From assembly GCA_026826555.1 (NCBI GenBank), contig JAKSZT010053837.1:5804520-5868519 (forward strand): 64,000 bases of DNA, read 5' to 3'. Position 1 is the stretch's first letter. Each line of letters opens with the position of its first letter. The notes beneath the pieces are model-generated. The model saw only the letters and a program-made list of their open reading frames with translations, ran no database searches and was not told the origin of the DNA. The position numbers and the translations under genes were made by a program. This stretch comes from Tolypeutes matacus. Lineage: Eukaryota; Chordata; Mammalia; Cingulata; Chlamyphoridae. Below, piece by piece: positions 11,831 to 24,681 of the stretch.

Positions 11831-11984
11831 ACCTCAAGTGGCCTCCTAACGCTCCCTGGATAATACTGTATTTCTGGGAGGGATCCACTGTGCTTCCTTG
11901 CTCAGTGCCATCGATGTAGGACATTGCCAATAATTTGAATTGTGTATTTCATTATACCAGTATAAAAATACCTGTAGATTTCAT

Positions 11985-12780
11985 TCTTTCATTCATTCAT
12001 TGGCTTTTTCACTCAAAAATATTTGTTAATCATGCACTTTCCTGCACTGTGCATGCACTTTCCAGAAGGCAGGAACACAGGGAATATGGGGATGGCCAAG
12101 AGAAAGAGCCTTGGCTTCAAGGAATGTGCATTCTCATGGTGAAAGGCAGGCAACAGACATACAAAGATAAATAAGATAAGCTCGGACACTGACAAGTGCT
12201 ATGAAAAAATTGGGGCAGGGTAATGGAATGGAAAGTTTCAGGGGGACCAGAAAAGCCTCTCCAAAGAGGTGAGTGACTTTTGAGAAAACACAGTAATGAG
12301 AAGAAGCCAGCCAACTGGAAAGAGAGGAACGGGGATTCCAGGTAGAGAGAAAAGCAAGTGCAGAAAATAAGTCTGGCACTTAAGGAGACTATCAAGTTTC
12401 CAGTGGAGTGGTCAAGGGGCAGAATGTTACATGATGTAGCTGGAGTACACACACAGGCTTATTCACCATGGTAATGAATTTGCCTGTAAAACCCTGCTGC
12501 CCTATTGTAGAGTTTTAAGCAGAGGAATGATAGGACGAATGTTTTGGAAAGAACACTGTAAGTGTTCTGAGAACAGGCTCTCATGGGGCAGGAAGAAACC
12601 AGTTAGGAAGAGAGGAAGCAGGGAAACCAGTTAGGAGGCTCTGGAAGAACTGGGCCTAGAGAGGATGGTGATGTAGACTCAGATGGTAGCCAAGGAGGTG
12701 GGGAAGCATGGGCATATTTAGGTTTTATTTCAGAATAAAGACTAAGACTTGCTCTTAGATTGGAGGTGAGAGGGAAGGGA
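11985..12780 (-). repeat. L2 LINE, antisense
   Basis: Begins with 'ttcattcattcattgg', the reverse complement of the L2 3' terminus, and continues through 'acaagtgctatgaaaaaatt', 'gcctctccaaagaggtgag' and a 'gaaaccagttaggaggct' block in L2 order. Confidence 0.7.
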
Positions 12781-12929
12781 AGGGGAGGAATCTAGGAGGA
12801 TTCATGGAAGAAAGACACAATTCCGATCACAATGCCTTGTCTCCTCAGTGAGCCTTCGAGTTGCGTGAGGTAGGAAGAGGGGGGAGCGGAACATTTGTGT
12901 TTGAGTCACGAGACTGACACTGTTCCTTC

Positions 12930-13200
12930 ATATGGAAGATGATAATAACAGTAACAAGAACATATTTTATATCTGTAATTATTGAGTGCATTCTTTGTAC
13001 CAGGCACGGTGCTTATTGTTTTATATAAAATATTCCATGTAGTCCTTTCAGCAACTCTTCCCCATATTATAGATGAAGAGAAGGGTCAGAAATGCAGAAT
13101 AATTTTCCAAAGTCACAAAACTGGTCAGCAGCAGAATTAGGTTTGAATTCAGATCTGACTTTAAGTCCACAGATCTGAACCACTATGCTCAACTGACTCC
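12930..13200 (-). repeat. MIR SINE, antisense
   Basis: 'ttctttgtaccaggcacggt', then a block with 'attatagatgaagagaaggg', then 'aagtcacaaaactggtcagc' follow the reverse MIR order. Confidence 0.75.
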
Positions 13201-13204
13201 AGAA

Positions 13205-13420
13205 GCATACTATTTGATTTTAGGTTTCAACATACCCTTTCATGTATTATCTCATTTGATTCTCAAGGAGTATTCTCCCATTTCCATAGATTCCTACACT
13301 AATGCTACGATATAAGAAATAATTATAATTATTTCCATTTTAAAGATGAGAAAGGTGAAGGTTGGAGATTAAATGAGTTCCCAAGATCACACAGTCTTCT
13401 GATCCCTTCTCCATGAATGC
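13205..13420 (-). repeat. MIR SINE, antisense, second copy
   Basis: 'tgtattatctcatttgattc', 'tttaaagatgagaaaggtga' and 'caagatcacacagtc' in MIR reverse order. Confidence 0.65.
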
Positions 13421-14573
13421 TAAGTCAGTTGACTTAATTGGCCCATCATTTCCCGCTGGGTACAACAAGGTGGGATAGATTAAGTGATTTATCTGTATAT
13501 AATCTGCCTTTTAACAGTTTATGGTAGTAAGTATCTCTCTGGCTCTCATATCTTGAACCAAACACTATTGATAAGCTGGCCAGGAATTTTCTCAGCAAAT
13601 TCATTCATTACCTGCCTCCACCTCTAGCCCTGAAAATTTTGGCTGACTACTTCCAACAATTTTCCAGAAACATATCAGGAAAGACCACAATGTTTGTGTA
13701 GTGGTGTGTTTTTTTTTTGTATGTCTGTATCCCTTGTAGTTCACAGTGATGTCCTATCACAGAACCTCACAAAATAATATATTCGTGCAAAATAAAATTG
13801 AATGGAATGATTTAAAATTATAAAAAAAAGAAGTTTGACACATTTGTATGACTATAATTATACAAAAGTTATGAATTTATTTTGAGTTTTTCATTGAATT
13901 CCTTTGGTATCATATGTATGTGCGTACTTCCTCTATTGCAGGAAGTCACTGAAATATTTTGATGAATTTTAAAGTGGCTAGTTTAACAAAAACAACTTAG
14001 ATAATCCAGAAACCCTTTAAATTTAATAAAGTTGTTTTGAATCTGTCTTGCGAAATGCTAGTGATCATACTTAATTTAGTGTGATTTCATTTAAATACAT
14101 TGAGTTATCTAGAAAACTGGCTTAAATTTTTATTTCATTTGCATGTTCATATACTCAAAGTACATTGGATGTCATTTTTTTGGAGGGGGTGTGTATGTGG
14201 TTTTAGCTATATTTGAGAGGGAAGGAAAGAGAAGAGAGAAGAATTTTCATCTGAGTATTTTTCAGTTTCCTTCTAGTTTTGGACAGTTTTTCCCCTCCTG
14301 TTGTATATCTGACCAAATGGTTATTCCCTTTGACCAGATTAGTAAATCTTTCATTCCACCTAAGTTCAGGTAGAATTAATAATCGTTCTGTATGTGGTAA
14401 AGGAATGAAAAGAAATTAGACATTTAAAAAAATAAGAGTGGTAAATAGGCTTGTTCTGAAGAATTGCGGGACGTTGCCAGGGCATGTGCAGATTGGCAAT
14501 CACTTTAATTGTCCCTGTGAAGGTCGTGTGTTCTATATATTCTAAGGAAAGTTGATAAAAGCTGTTAACTCAC

Positions 14574-14762
14574 GGGCTGGGTTTACCAGTGTTTCAGCCA
14601 CTCCAAGTAAAACATACTGAAGAATCAGGTGGAAGCAGGGCATGGAAGAAACGGTGAAAACTTTGCCTGAAAGAGTCTGCTCCGCTGCAGGGAAGTGTTT
14701 CCTGTGTATTTCAAAAAAGCCAGCTGCTGTGATAGACAATGCAGCAGTGAGATTTCCAGCGA
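14574..14762 (-). CDS. SLC15A5: SLC15A5 exon 6 (TM9-TM10)
   Basis: Encodes the last two bases of codon 388 to the first base of codon 451. The acceptor is tccag ending at 14763; the donor gtgagt is at 14573-14568, phase 1. TM9 is about 389-405, followed by E406-I-H-R409 and a short luminal or outer loop. TM10 is about 428-447 and carries Glu444, which corresponds to the helix-10 acidic residue conserved in SLC15 peptide transporters. Joining to exon 7 restores a Leu codon at 451. Confidence 0.93.
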
Positions 14763-16129
14763 CTGGAGGAAAAGCATGCAAAAGAAAAAAATTAAAGAGC
14801 TAGAAATCAGTGTACTCTACCAGACTGTTTCTTACACATTGACATTAGGGGACGTTTCCCCAATATTTTTTTTCTCTTGGGGACATCCAGGAGCCAGCTA
14901 ACTGTTGTATAGCTGTCCCATGCCTGGATTCTGGCTTCAGAAAGGGCTGCGCTGATTTCTTATTTCCCAACTTATTAATTTTATGACTGCTGACCAGTTG
15001 CTTGAGTTCACATCACTTTTCTCAGCTTTAAGATGGAGTTAGTGATTGTATGTATTATATATATTAATATAATATCTCAATTATTATAATTATCATTTTG
15101 GTGGGTGATGAGATTTAAATAAAATAATGTACTAGTATCATAAGGCTTCCTCGCAGCAAATAGTAATAATTTATTATCAGAGATAAAGCAATGGTTTTGA
15201 ACTTTTATCCCCAGATGGGATATATGATTATAGATAATATTTTTAGATATTTATGGGGAAATTAAAGTTATCTTTTCAATAGTTTTAATAATTACTTTTT
15301 AAATGGTTTTGAAATAACCTGTAGACATGATCAGTCTTCAGATTTTCTGACATTTCTCTAATTTTCTGCAGAAAAAGTAAAGCAGCTCATAGAGAATTTA
15401 AGGACTAGAAATTTTAAGTTAGGAATTTTTTTTTTTTAAAGGGTAAATTAGCTAGATGAAGAGTATGAATGGAAGCATTATTCAGATAGTCATCCAGCTC
15501 TTCACTTTCTTTTGCCTTTAAGGAATTTTCTAGGGGATTTTGGTTGGAAAATCAGTCATTATTTTGTTACAGTTTATATCTACAGCAACCATTCTATTTC
15601 TCAGTTTATCATTCATATTATTGGACTTAATCCCATCGTTAGAACAGAGGCAAACTTTAGCTTGATGGAATTTATTTGAAATTTAGAAATAGTCACATTT
15701 TGCTAACTTGCATAAAATTTTAGATAAGGTAAAGCTTTCAATTCAGAAAAATCAATCTCATGTTTAAATAGCTTAGTGTTTGTTTTGGTTGATAGAGAAA
15801 CTGGTAGATAATTTTTAAATTATATCTCAGCATTTAAATATATCAATTAAAGTCTGCTCTCTACTGGGTCCCCAAGAAATATAAACTGTAAAAAAGGAAG
15901 AAAGCTGAATAATAGTTCAAGATTTAGGTAGTTTATTGTTTATTACTATTTTAAATTAAATTCCATAAAGGCCCATTCAAAGTGAAGTAGAGATTGTGGT
16001 TCTGAAAACAGCTCATATTGAAAACATGAATTTCACAAGTTATCTGCCTTTAAGATCAAATTTATTGCATAATTATATTTATCTAGATTACTTGGCACAT
16101 TACAGACCCATGAGAAAGAGAGCTAATAT

Positions 16130-17180
16130 GTCAATTCAATTTAATATTTACTCTGTTGCTGCTATTTGCAAGGCACAGTGGGGGGTACAAAAGGAAAAAG
16201 ATCTGTTCGCAGTCATTGCAGACTCATATGCTGTTGGGGACTATAAAAAGAAGAATTTGCTTCTAGTTGGAGAGGGGAGAGACATTTTATGCCTTAAAGA
16301 AAGTTCTCAATAGGAAAAGGTGGAGGCAGCACAAATGGTGTGAACAAAGGCACAGAGCTGTGAAAGCCGTGGACACATTTTCAGAATGGTGAGAAACTCA
16401 AGTTACTTGGAATCAGGGGAGAAGATAGATTGGGGTCAGATCATAAGAGGCATTTAATACCCTTCTTAAGGAAATTACTCTGAAGATAATAGAATCATTT
16501 AAGATTTTAGACACGAATGAAATGATTAGAATTGTCATTTAGGATGATTACTCTAAAGGTCATGGGCTGGGTAGCTGAATGGGAGAGGTATTGGCGGTAG
16601 GATGACGGGAGGCTATAGAAATAATCTTGGTAAAATTTAATGGGGTCTTGAATCACAATCAGGGCTCCCACTGCAGGAAAATATGAAGAAGATGAAACAT
16701 AAGATACAATAGATTCAACTTATAAAATCATAGCAACTGAAGCAAGGAGGAAGCGGATCAATACTGAATGTGAGGTTAGGTAACTGGAAAGATGGTGGTG
16801 ACTTTACTATAAATAGGACCTATAGTCGATATTCAGAATGATAATGAATTTGACTTTGAACATGCTATGTCCCAGGTACAAAGGGATCTTCCAAAGAGAT
16901 ATTTTCAGCAAACAATCAAAAATGTGAAAGATACCTCAGAAGAATGGTTGGATTAAGCGAGAAAGATTTATGAATCATCTGCTTGGAGATGGAATTCAGA
17001 GTCAGATGAAACTGGAAGAAGATTGGGATGGAAAGAAGAGAACACCTAGGCAATGTCTTCAGATGTGTTTGCATTTGGGAGTGAGAAGAAGTAAAACCCT
17101 GGAAAGAGAGGTCAAAAAGATAGCATGGTGTCTAAGAAGAAAACTAAGGGAGGAGGGTACACAAAACAGAACTTTTGACC
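16130..17180 (-). repeat. L2 LINE, antisense, degraded
   Basis: Contains 'gaacaaaggcacagagct', 'cagatcataagaggca' and later 'gggaggctatagaaataatc', all reverse L2 phrases, in broken form. The right edge is uncertain. Confidence 0.5.
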
Positions 17181-17194
17181 TTTCCTTCTAATTC

Positions 17195-18200
17195 TTCTCC
17201 TTCACTCTTCCCGTTTCCTCCAATAGCTTCAGATAATCAAGCCAGAAATCTTGGGTCCCCTCTGTCTCTTTTCCCCTACCTCCAAATCCACCATTAAATT
17301 CTTTAGATTCTATTCCCCAAATATTGTATGAATCAACATGCTTCACTCCATAGCCATTTCCACCATACTAATCCAAGCCATTACAATTTTAATGTCTATT
17401 GCACAGACTGTGTGCAGTAACACTAAATGGTCTTCCTGTTTCCACTCTTGTCCACCTCTCACCTATTAAGCACTCAGCAGTCAGAATGATCTCATATAAA
17501 TGCAAATTGAAGATTTACACTCTGCTTAAGTTCTTTCTGTGTTTTCCATTCAGTTAAGATTAAATTCCAAATCCTTAACATGGCCTGCATGATCTCGTCT
17601 ATGCAAACCACTTCACTGTAATAGCTTACTTTCTCCTTTCTAACCATGTTTCAGTCACAGTTTTAGTTTCCTTGGTCACTCAAGCAAATACCTTGCAATG
17701 GGTTGGCTTAAACAATGCGAATTTATTAGCTCAAGGTTTTGAGGCAGGAGAAAGTCCAAATAAAGGCATCAGCAAAGGTGATGCTTCCTTCCTGAATACT
17801 GGCATTCTGGACCTGGCTGCTGGTGATCCTTGGTCCTGAATGCCTCTGTCACATAGCAGTACAAGTGGTGGCCTCTCCTGCCTGCTCCCTTCTCTTCTGT
17901 GTTCCCTTGACCTTCTGCTTCTTGCTTCCTGTGCGTTTCTCTCTCTACTGTATCTGTCTGAATTTCATTTGGATTCCAGTAATAGGATTAGTACCTATAG
18001 TGACTGAGGTGGGCCACACCCTAACTGATGTAATCCATCAAAAAGAGTGGATCCTGACTGTTAATCTCCCCATAGTATCTATTCCTTTCATCATACTTAC
18101 CACATTTGAAATTAAATATTTTTGCTCTATTCTTTTGTACCATGCCTGTATCATTTGCTTGACTGGAAAGCTTCATGAGAACTAGAACCAAGTTTGTTTT
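17195..18200 (+). repeat. L2 LINE, sense, split by LTR copy B
   Basis: 'agattaaattccaaatcctt' and 'aacatggcctgcatgatctc' (near 17555-17600) are L2 phrases. After the LTR, '...ttgactggaaagcttcatga' near 18160 matches the L2 end region. Confidence 0.6.
17659..18050 (-). repeat. MaLR-type LTR, antisense (copy B, truncated)
   Basis: Same family as 5589 and 20130: 'gggttggcttaaacaatg', 'gaatttattagctc', 'ggatcc' end region. It lacks the far end seen in the other copies. Confidence 0.7.
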
Positions 18201-19269
18201 GTTTACCACTTTTTACTAGCCAGAAAAGTGCCCAAATTCACAGTAAGCAACATATATTCCCTACACAAACACACAAAAATGACCCCCCCATATTTGAATA
18301 AATGACGATAGAGTTAAGTATTTTGAGTGATAGCGGATAATGAAGACTGAAAAGGCAACTGTGTCGATGGATGGATTCTCAGTTACCTTTTACATTTTAT
18401 CAGAAAGCAAGGGGTTGAAGAATGAGTGGGTGGTGGGTCTGTGTACATGGTGTCATCCAATCTTTTAAGTTCGGTGGTACAGGAAAGGAGAAAGTTAAAT
18501 CTGTAGCTTAAGAAGTTAGCAGGATCATAGGAGGATGTTTTATAAGACATGGACGGTTTGGCCATGTTTGTATGCTAAGGGAAGACACCAGTGGAGATGG
18601 GAAAAATTAAAGATATGAAAAAGAAATAAATAACAAATCCCCAAAAGTAGGCAAGAGAGGAAAAAGGATCAAGGGCCCAAATAGATTAGTTATAGAAATG
18701 AGGAATAAAATCATTCTTTAAGGGAAAAGAGATGCAATGTTTGAGAATCCAGAGGATGTTGAGAAACAGAAAGGTGGATTTGAGGAGATTCTTACCATAT
18801 GACCTTGATCTGGTAACTTAGAGGGGCCAGTCATTTGCTGAGAATGAGTGGACGGGCATGAAATTGAGGGAAAAGAGGGAAAAGGTTTCCAGCAACTACT
18901 CTTGCTCAGTTTAGCTGAAGGTAGAAGGTCTATGGTAGAATTAGAGCTGGCAGCTGTGATTCGCAGCTTATGGTAGTGAGTCAATTTTTTCCCAGTAGTG
19001 TAAAAGCTGAACTATCCTAGACAAGGGATGTGAAGGCCAATAACTTTTACATTATGCTTTGTTTTTGACATTATAGAAAACAATTAGAACAATATTCAAT
19101 TTGTTTACAGAATTTAGATGAATTGTTTTTATGTTTCACCAGGAGGATAATGCATTGGAGTCTTTTTATTTTTTAATTTGTAAAAATGGACAAAAATCCT
19201 TAAACAATTGTACTCTTCAATTCTCAACTAATCAAGTTTGGGACTGCATAATGGAAATATCTTCCTAAT

Positions 19270-19440
19270 TGAATAGTCACTAATGGCAGCAGATATAGTA
19301 TAGAAAAGAGAATCCAGGGCTGAATATGCCTTTTACTAGTTATGTGACTGTGGGCAAGTCAATTTACTTTAAAGAGTCTCAGTTACCTTTCATACAAAAT
19401 GGGGTTATTAGATAATGTAGATGATTTCCTTTCAAATTGG
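19270..19440 (+). repeat. MIR SINE, sense
   Basis: 'gttatgtgactgtgggcaag', 'agtctcagttacctttca' and 'aaaatggggttattagata' are MIR core phrases. Confidence 0.65.
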
Positions 19441-19855
19441 AAAGGATGATATAAATTTAGAAAAAAATGTCAAGATTCTATTTTATGATGAAATAGATTT
19501 TTATCTGTGTTCCAATATCTAAAAATGATAGAGTGACTTCCAGTTAAGATGGCTGATTGAGCACACAATTTTATTTCTCTCCTTCCTACAATCTCAATTA
19601 AAAGATAGTAAAGAGATTTTAAAATGGTAAAAAGCAAGAGGAAGAGGAGACACCAGTGGACAGGAGATTGAAAAAATATTTGGAAATTGAAAAGAGAAGT
19701 GGTAACTGATTTCGCAAAAAAAATAAAAAATAAAAAAAAAGCTACAGCGTAAACTCAATGCTGAAAGAGATATTGAAGAAGTGTGACCCTCATAACCCTG
19801 AAGACTCCTTTAGAAACTTACAACTTGAAGATATCAGGTATTTCAAAAGGTGGGG

Positions 19856-21397
19856 TTGATTTCTGAGCTCTCAAATTTATTTCATTGGTCTATTATGTCT
19901 GTCCTTGAACCAGTACCATGCTGTTTTGATTACCGTGGCTTTGTAATAAGTTTTAAGATTGGGAAGTGTGATTCCTCCAAATTCATTCATTCTTTTTCAA
20001 CATAGCTTTAGCTATTTGGTGTTCCTTACTCTTTCATATAAATATGATGATTGGCTTTTCCATTTCCACAAAAAAGATTTTTGGAATTTTTATTGGGATT
20101 GTGTTGTATCTATAAATTGCTTCAGGTAGTGTTTTAGTTTGCTAAAAGCTGCTGAAAGCAATATACCAGAAATGGGTTGGCTTTTACAATGGGAATTTAT
20201 TAGCTTATACACTTGCAATGCAAAGGCTGAGAAAAATGTCCAAATCAAGGTATCAGGTGAAGTGCTCTTCCCTAAGGTTGGCTGCTGGTGATCCTGGACT
20301 CCTGCCCCATGGCAGGGCATAATGGTAGCTCGGCCAGTCCCTGCTTTCTCCTCTAGGCTGTGTTGCTTCAGCTTCTTGCTCTTGAGGCATTCTCTCTGCT
20401 TAGTGTGTTCGTCTCTGTCTCTCTGTGGCCTTCTCTCTGTGTCTGTGGCTTTTTATTCCTCCATTTATAAAGGACTCCAGTAAGAGGATTAAGACCCACC
20501 CAAGGTCATGCCCTACAGAAGTGGCCTAGTCAAAGGGAAGGTCCCTTAGCTGAATCTAATCAAAGGTCCCATCTACAATAGGTTTTATACCCACAGGAAT
20601 GGATTAGCTTTAAGAACATGGATTTTCTGGGATCTACCCAGTTTCAAACTGTCACAGGTAGGATTGATACCTTAACAATATTTAGTCTTCCAATCCATGA
20701 ACATGGAATGTCCTTCCATTTATTTAGGACTTATTTGATTTCTTTTAGCAATATTGAATGGATAAATAAAATGTGCTACATACATAGAATGGAATATTAT
20801 TCAGCCACGAAAAGGAATGAAGTCCTGATACATGTGACAACATGATGAACCTTGAAGACATCATGCTGAGTGAAAGAATACAGATATAAAAGGACAAATA
20901 TTGTATGATCTCATTAATTTGAAATAATTAGAATAAGCAAACTCACAGAGCCTGAATCTGGAATATAGGTTGCCAGGAGATGGGTTGGGGAGAGGGAATG
21001 AGAAGTTAAGGCTTAAAATATACAGGATTCCTATTGGAGTGAAGGAAATGTTACGGTACTGGATGGTGGTGATGGCAGCACAACACTGTGAACATAATTA
21101 ACAGCACTGAAATATATGTCTGAATGTGATTAAAAGGATGAAGTTTTGGATTGAATACATGGTAACAGAATGAAAGTCTTTAAAAAATTAATGGCACTAC
21201 ATTACACAAACAGTGAACCCTAAGTTAAACCATGGGCTATAGTTAATAGCACAATTATAAAAGCATGCTATCACCAATTGTAACAAATATTCCACACCAA
21301 TCCCAGGTGTTAATAATAGGGTGGTATATAGGGATCCTGTATTTTATGCATGATTGTTCTGTGAACCCACAACTTCTCAAATAAAGAAAAGAAAAAT
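19856..21397 (+). mobile_element. 5'-inverted L1 insertion
   Basis: The left part (19856 to about 20754, excluding the LTR) is L1 ORF2 in antisense, for example 'ccagtaccatgctgttttga'. The right part (about 20755-21397) is the L1 3' end in sense, with 'ggaatattattcagccacga' and a tail '...ataaagaaaagaaaaat'. Target duplications AGGTGGGG lie at 19848-19855 and 21398-21405. This head-to-head layout is the classic product of twin priming. Confidence 0.82.
20130..20656 (-). repeat. Solo MaLR-type LTR, antisense (copy C), inside L1
   Basis: 527 bp, plus-strand ends TG...CA. Perfect 5-bp duplications GGTAG flank it at 20125-20129 and 20657-20661. L1 ORF2 text continues across it, so it entered after the L1. 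Confidence 0.85.
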
Positions 21398-22057
21398 AGG
21401 TGGGGATAAGACACAGAAGGAAAACTGGGAGGACTGGTTGAAAGTCTGTACACTAATAAATGATAGCTCAAGCCTCCATCCCTACCTCATGAAGCTAGTT
21501 GGTTAACCATGCCCCATTCCCTCCCTCTCCAAGAAACTGGAGGTATACTCTGGAGAGTTTAAATATGTGAGACCTTGGACAAGTGAGACTGAAAGTGAGA
21601 AATATGTAAAAATTAGGATTCTGAATGGTGTGATCTCTTCTTCTTTCCCCACCTCCTGCTCAGCTTTTGGGATGATACCTCAAAACAGGACACTGGAGGA
21701 GTCTTCTCTCAATAACCCAAACGATTCAATCCAAAAGACATCTATATGTACTATTTGGGAGGAGGGTCCTCACAGTAAAATGGCTGGTTCCATACCAAAT
21801 GATTTTACTCCATAAAACCCACCATTTGTTAAGTCCAAACAGTGTATACAGAAATTCCTCAGTCATATTATTTGCTAGAGTCTGCATGAATGGATAGCTG
21901 AAGATCACTGGACATTTGACAATAACCTCCAATATGAAAACTAGCAAGACAAATAAACAGGAGCTTGAGATAATCTCTAGTTAATTTCATCAGATAAATG
22001 AGAAAAGTGATTACATTCACAACATATGAATAGGTTGTTATAAAAAAGGAGGATAAG

Positions 22058-22281
22058 TGTAAACAATAATGTAAACTATAGACCTTGGCTAGTAGCAATG
22101 CTTCAATATTGGTTCATTAAGTATAACAAATGTACCACGCTATTGTAAGATGTTAGTAATAGGGGAAACTGTGTGTGGGAGTGTGTGGGGGTTATATGGG
22201 CATTCCCTATATTTTTGATGTAACTTTTCTGTAATCTAAAACTTCTCTAAATATAAAGTTTATTATTACCAAAAAAAAAAA
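22058..22281 (+). mobile_element. 5'-truncated L1 3' end
   Basis: 224 bp of L1 3' UTR ending in an A run. It is flanked by AGGATAAG at 22050-22057 and 22282-22289, a perfect 8-bp duplication. Contains 'gttagtaataggggaaactg', the counterpart of 'gttaataatagggtggtata' in the L1 at 21310. Confidence 0.82.
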
Positions 22282-23826
22282 AGGATAAGAAACCTTGAAA
22301 ACATGACTGCTGAAATTCAAAATTCTATAGTAAAATTGGAGGCTGAACTCAAAGAAATCTGAAAGTAGAAAAAAGGCAAGAACAACAAAACTAACAACAA
22401 TAAACCATGGATAAAGACATCTGGAGAGGAAAAATCAGACTGGCATATTTTAGATGGGTCAACATCTGATTAATAAGAGTTCAAAAAAGGAAATACAGAG
22501 AAAATGGAGAGGAGGAAATTCTTTTTAAATATAAGAATCATTCTCTGATTTAAAAACCCCATCTGGTCAACAGTACAATGGGTGGAAAAGACTTTCACTA
22601 AGGCACAGTAACATGACATTTTAGAACATCATGGATATGGAGACGAGCCTTCCAGTTAGGAAACCAAGGAATGAGATTCAAAAGGTCACTGTGCTTCTCA
22701 GTAGTAATTCAGGTTGCTGATACTATGATTATGAGTAATGGCTATAAATTCTGAGGAAAAATTATTTTCAACCTAGAACTCTAGATCGAGTGTAAGGATG
22801 AAATAAAGGCATTTGGTCGGTCATATAAGTACTTGGCAGATTTACCTCCTGTGCACCCTTTCCTAGGAAGATGCTAAAGGATGGATACCAATAGGATGAG
22901 GGAGTAAACCAAGAAAGAGAATGAGAATGACCCAGGTAAGCAAGAGTTCTGGAAGAGGAGAGCACTAGGGTCTGTGAGAAGATCTCCAGGAAACTCGGGG
23001 CATTAGCCCATTGTTCTAGAAGTTTTAGCATTTGGAAAAAGCTTGTGATAGTATGGTTAAATGGATAGAACAATTTGAAATTTCAAGGAAAAGTTTAATA
23101 GGAAAAAATTACATAAAATTATTTTATATGAAAAAATTGAATTATAAACCTTTTTTAGATTTTACAGTAATATATATGTAACTTTAGTAATATATATTAT
23201 CTGTATCACTGGTTATTGATTTTAATAAAAATATCCATATAATCATGTTTTTTTAGCAATATTTACTAGTACAAACAAACAACACCTAAAAGAGTTAGAA
23301 GTGATGTGTCCCTGGGAACTATAACTGGGTGGAGGAAAAAACTGGAGCTGGAGACTGTTATTTATCATTATAAGGCTTTAAGCACTAATTTTTAACATAC
23401 CTTGTTTCCTTGAATCTAAGATTAATTCGACTATAGGAAGTAACATTTTTTTATGTACTGCTGAGAAAGAGAAAATGCTGCTAATCAATCATAACCCAAT
23501 TTCAGAGATGTACATTCATATATTATATGTTCAGGTATACATAAAATTTAAGTTATTCAAATTGCATAAATTAAATTGTCCTCTGATAATCCATTGAACT
23601 TTAGAGAAAGTGTTGGATGTGTAGGGATAAGGTTTTCACACTTTCTTTGGTCTCCTGTTTTAAAATTTGAATTCTATGAGTATTTTTTAAGTTACCCCTC
23701 ATCCTAACTCATTTAGGTTAATCTAGATTTTAAAAAATCATGTTTTTGGTTATCACCTATACAGGTATAAAAAAGTTTATATTTTATCCAAGAAAGTTTA
23801 TAGCAATTATATGCAATAGTTTAGAC

Positions 23827-24159
23827 CAGGGTTAGCAAATCTTTTCGGTAAGAGGCCAGAAGATAAATATTTCTTGCTTTGTGAACCAAAAGGAAAAATA
23901 GAGGATATTATGTAGGTGCATATGTAACAGGAGAGAATATAAATTTCCACAAACTTTCTAAAATTCAAAATATAATTATTATTTCAGGGGTGGTGGTGGT
24001 AATGCAATTTAACTTATTTGGACTTCAAAGTTAGTGTTTCTTATCATCAAATCAATTACAAATGTTCATCTATGGAAACTATTCATAGCTTGTAGGACAT
24101 GCAAAAACAGATGATGGGCCAGATTTGGCCTGTGGGCTGCAGTGGTTTGCCAGCTCCTG
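23827..24159. mobile_element. hAT-type non-autonomous DNA transposon
   Basis: Starts CAGGGTTAGCAAA and ends TTTGCCAGCTCCTG. The 8-bp flanks gtttagac (23819-23826) and gtttagtc (24160-24167) agree at seven of eight bases. Body has 'gggccagatttggcctgtgg', a known phrase of this family. Confidence 0.78.
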
Positions 24160-24307
24160 GTTTAGTCATCAGGTTTCATTGCTTGCTCCTGAATTTAGCT
24201 CTGGCTTGATGAAAAATAGTGGCATTTTACCTGGGCCACTGTCGCCTGTGCATATGCATGAAGCCTGGGAAAGCAGTCTTTTGGCCTCTTTTTTTGTCCT
24301 TTCTACT

Positions 24308-24475
24308 CAAAATGTAGTTCATGACCAGCAGCTTAGAGATCATCCCTGGGTGTTTGTTGGACATGCAGAATCTCAGGCTCTACTCTAGAATAACTGAATC
24401 CGAATCTGCATTTAAGCACGATCCCCAGGCAATTCCTATACATAGAATCCTAAACATAGAAGCTCTGCTCTAACA
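24308..24475. repeat. MER5/MER20-like hAT fragment
   Basis: Contains 'ggacatgcagaatctcaggc' and 'ccgaatctgcatttaa', familiar phrases of the short MER5-type hAT elements. Ends are not clear. Confidence 0.5.
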
Positions 24476-24681
24476 ATCCAGCCGAAATGGTTTTCCAGGT
24501 AATGTTAGCAAAACACACAAATTTAACTCATTTAGCCAGATATTCTAGAGCAAAGAATATTCCACCTGAACGATCTAGATAACTACCTTTGTTCTCCAGT
24601 ATTATTTGAAGTTGCATGCTGAGGCCAGTGAAAAATTACTTTTTAAAAATTCGAAACAAAGTTTGATTCCAACCTAAATTT

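Larger units (their letters stand above)
8098..14573 (-). other. SLC15A5: SLC15A5 intron 6
   Basis: Non-coding. It holds MIRs (8548-8790, 12930-13200, 13205-13420), an L2 split by a small hAT element (10880-11830, with hAT at 11217-11437) and an antisense L2 (11985-12780). I see nothing recognisable in 8800-10870 or 13430-14570; these are AT-rich single-copy-looking sequence. Confidence 0.7.
19531..23075 (+). repeat. Ancient L1 5'-region host fragment, interrupted
   Basis: Begins 'gagtgacttccagttaagat', like an L1 5' end. The host parts are 19531-19855, 21406-22057 and 22290-23075, with L1 5'-region text such as '...cttagaaagatgctaaa'-like blocks near 22865. Two later L1 insertions and, inside one of them, an LTR interrupt it. 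Confidence 0.55.

Noticed and set aside
12117..12452. Minus-strand frame of 111 codons with hydrophobic runs
   Set aside because: Falls within an antisense L2; no membrane-protein family match.
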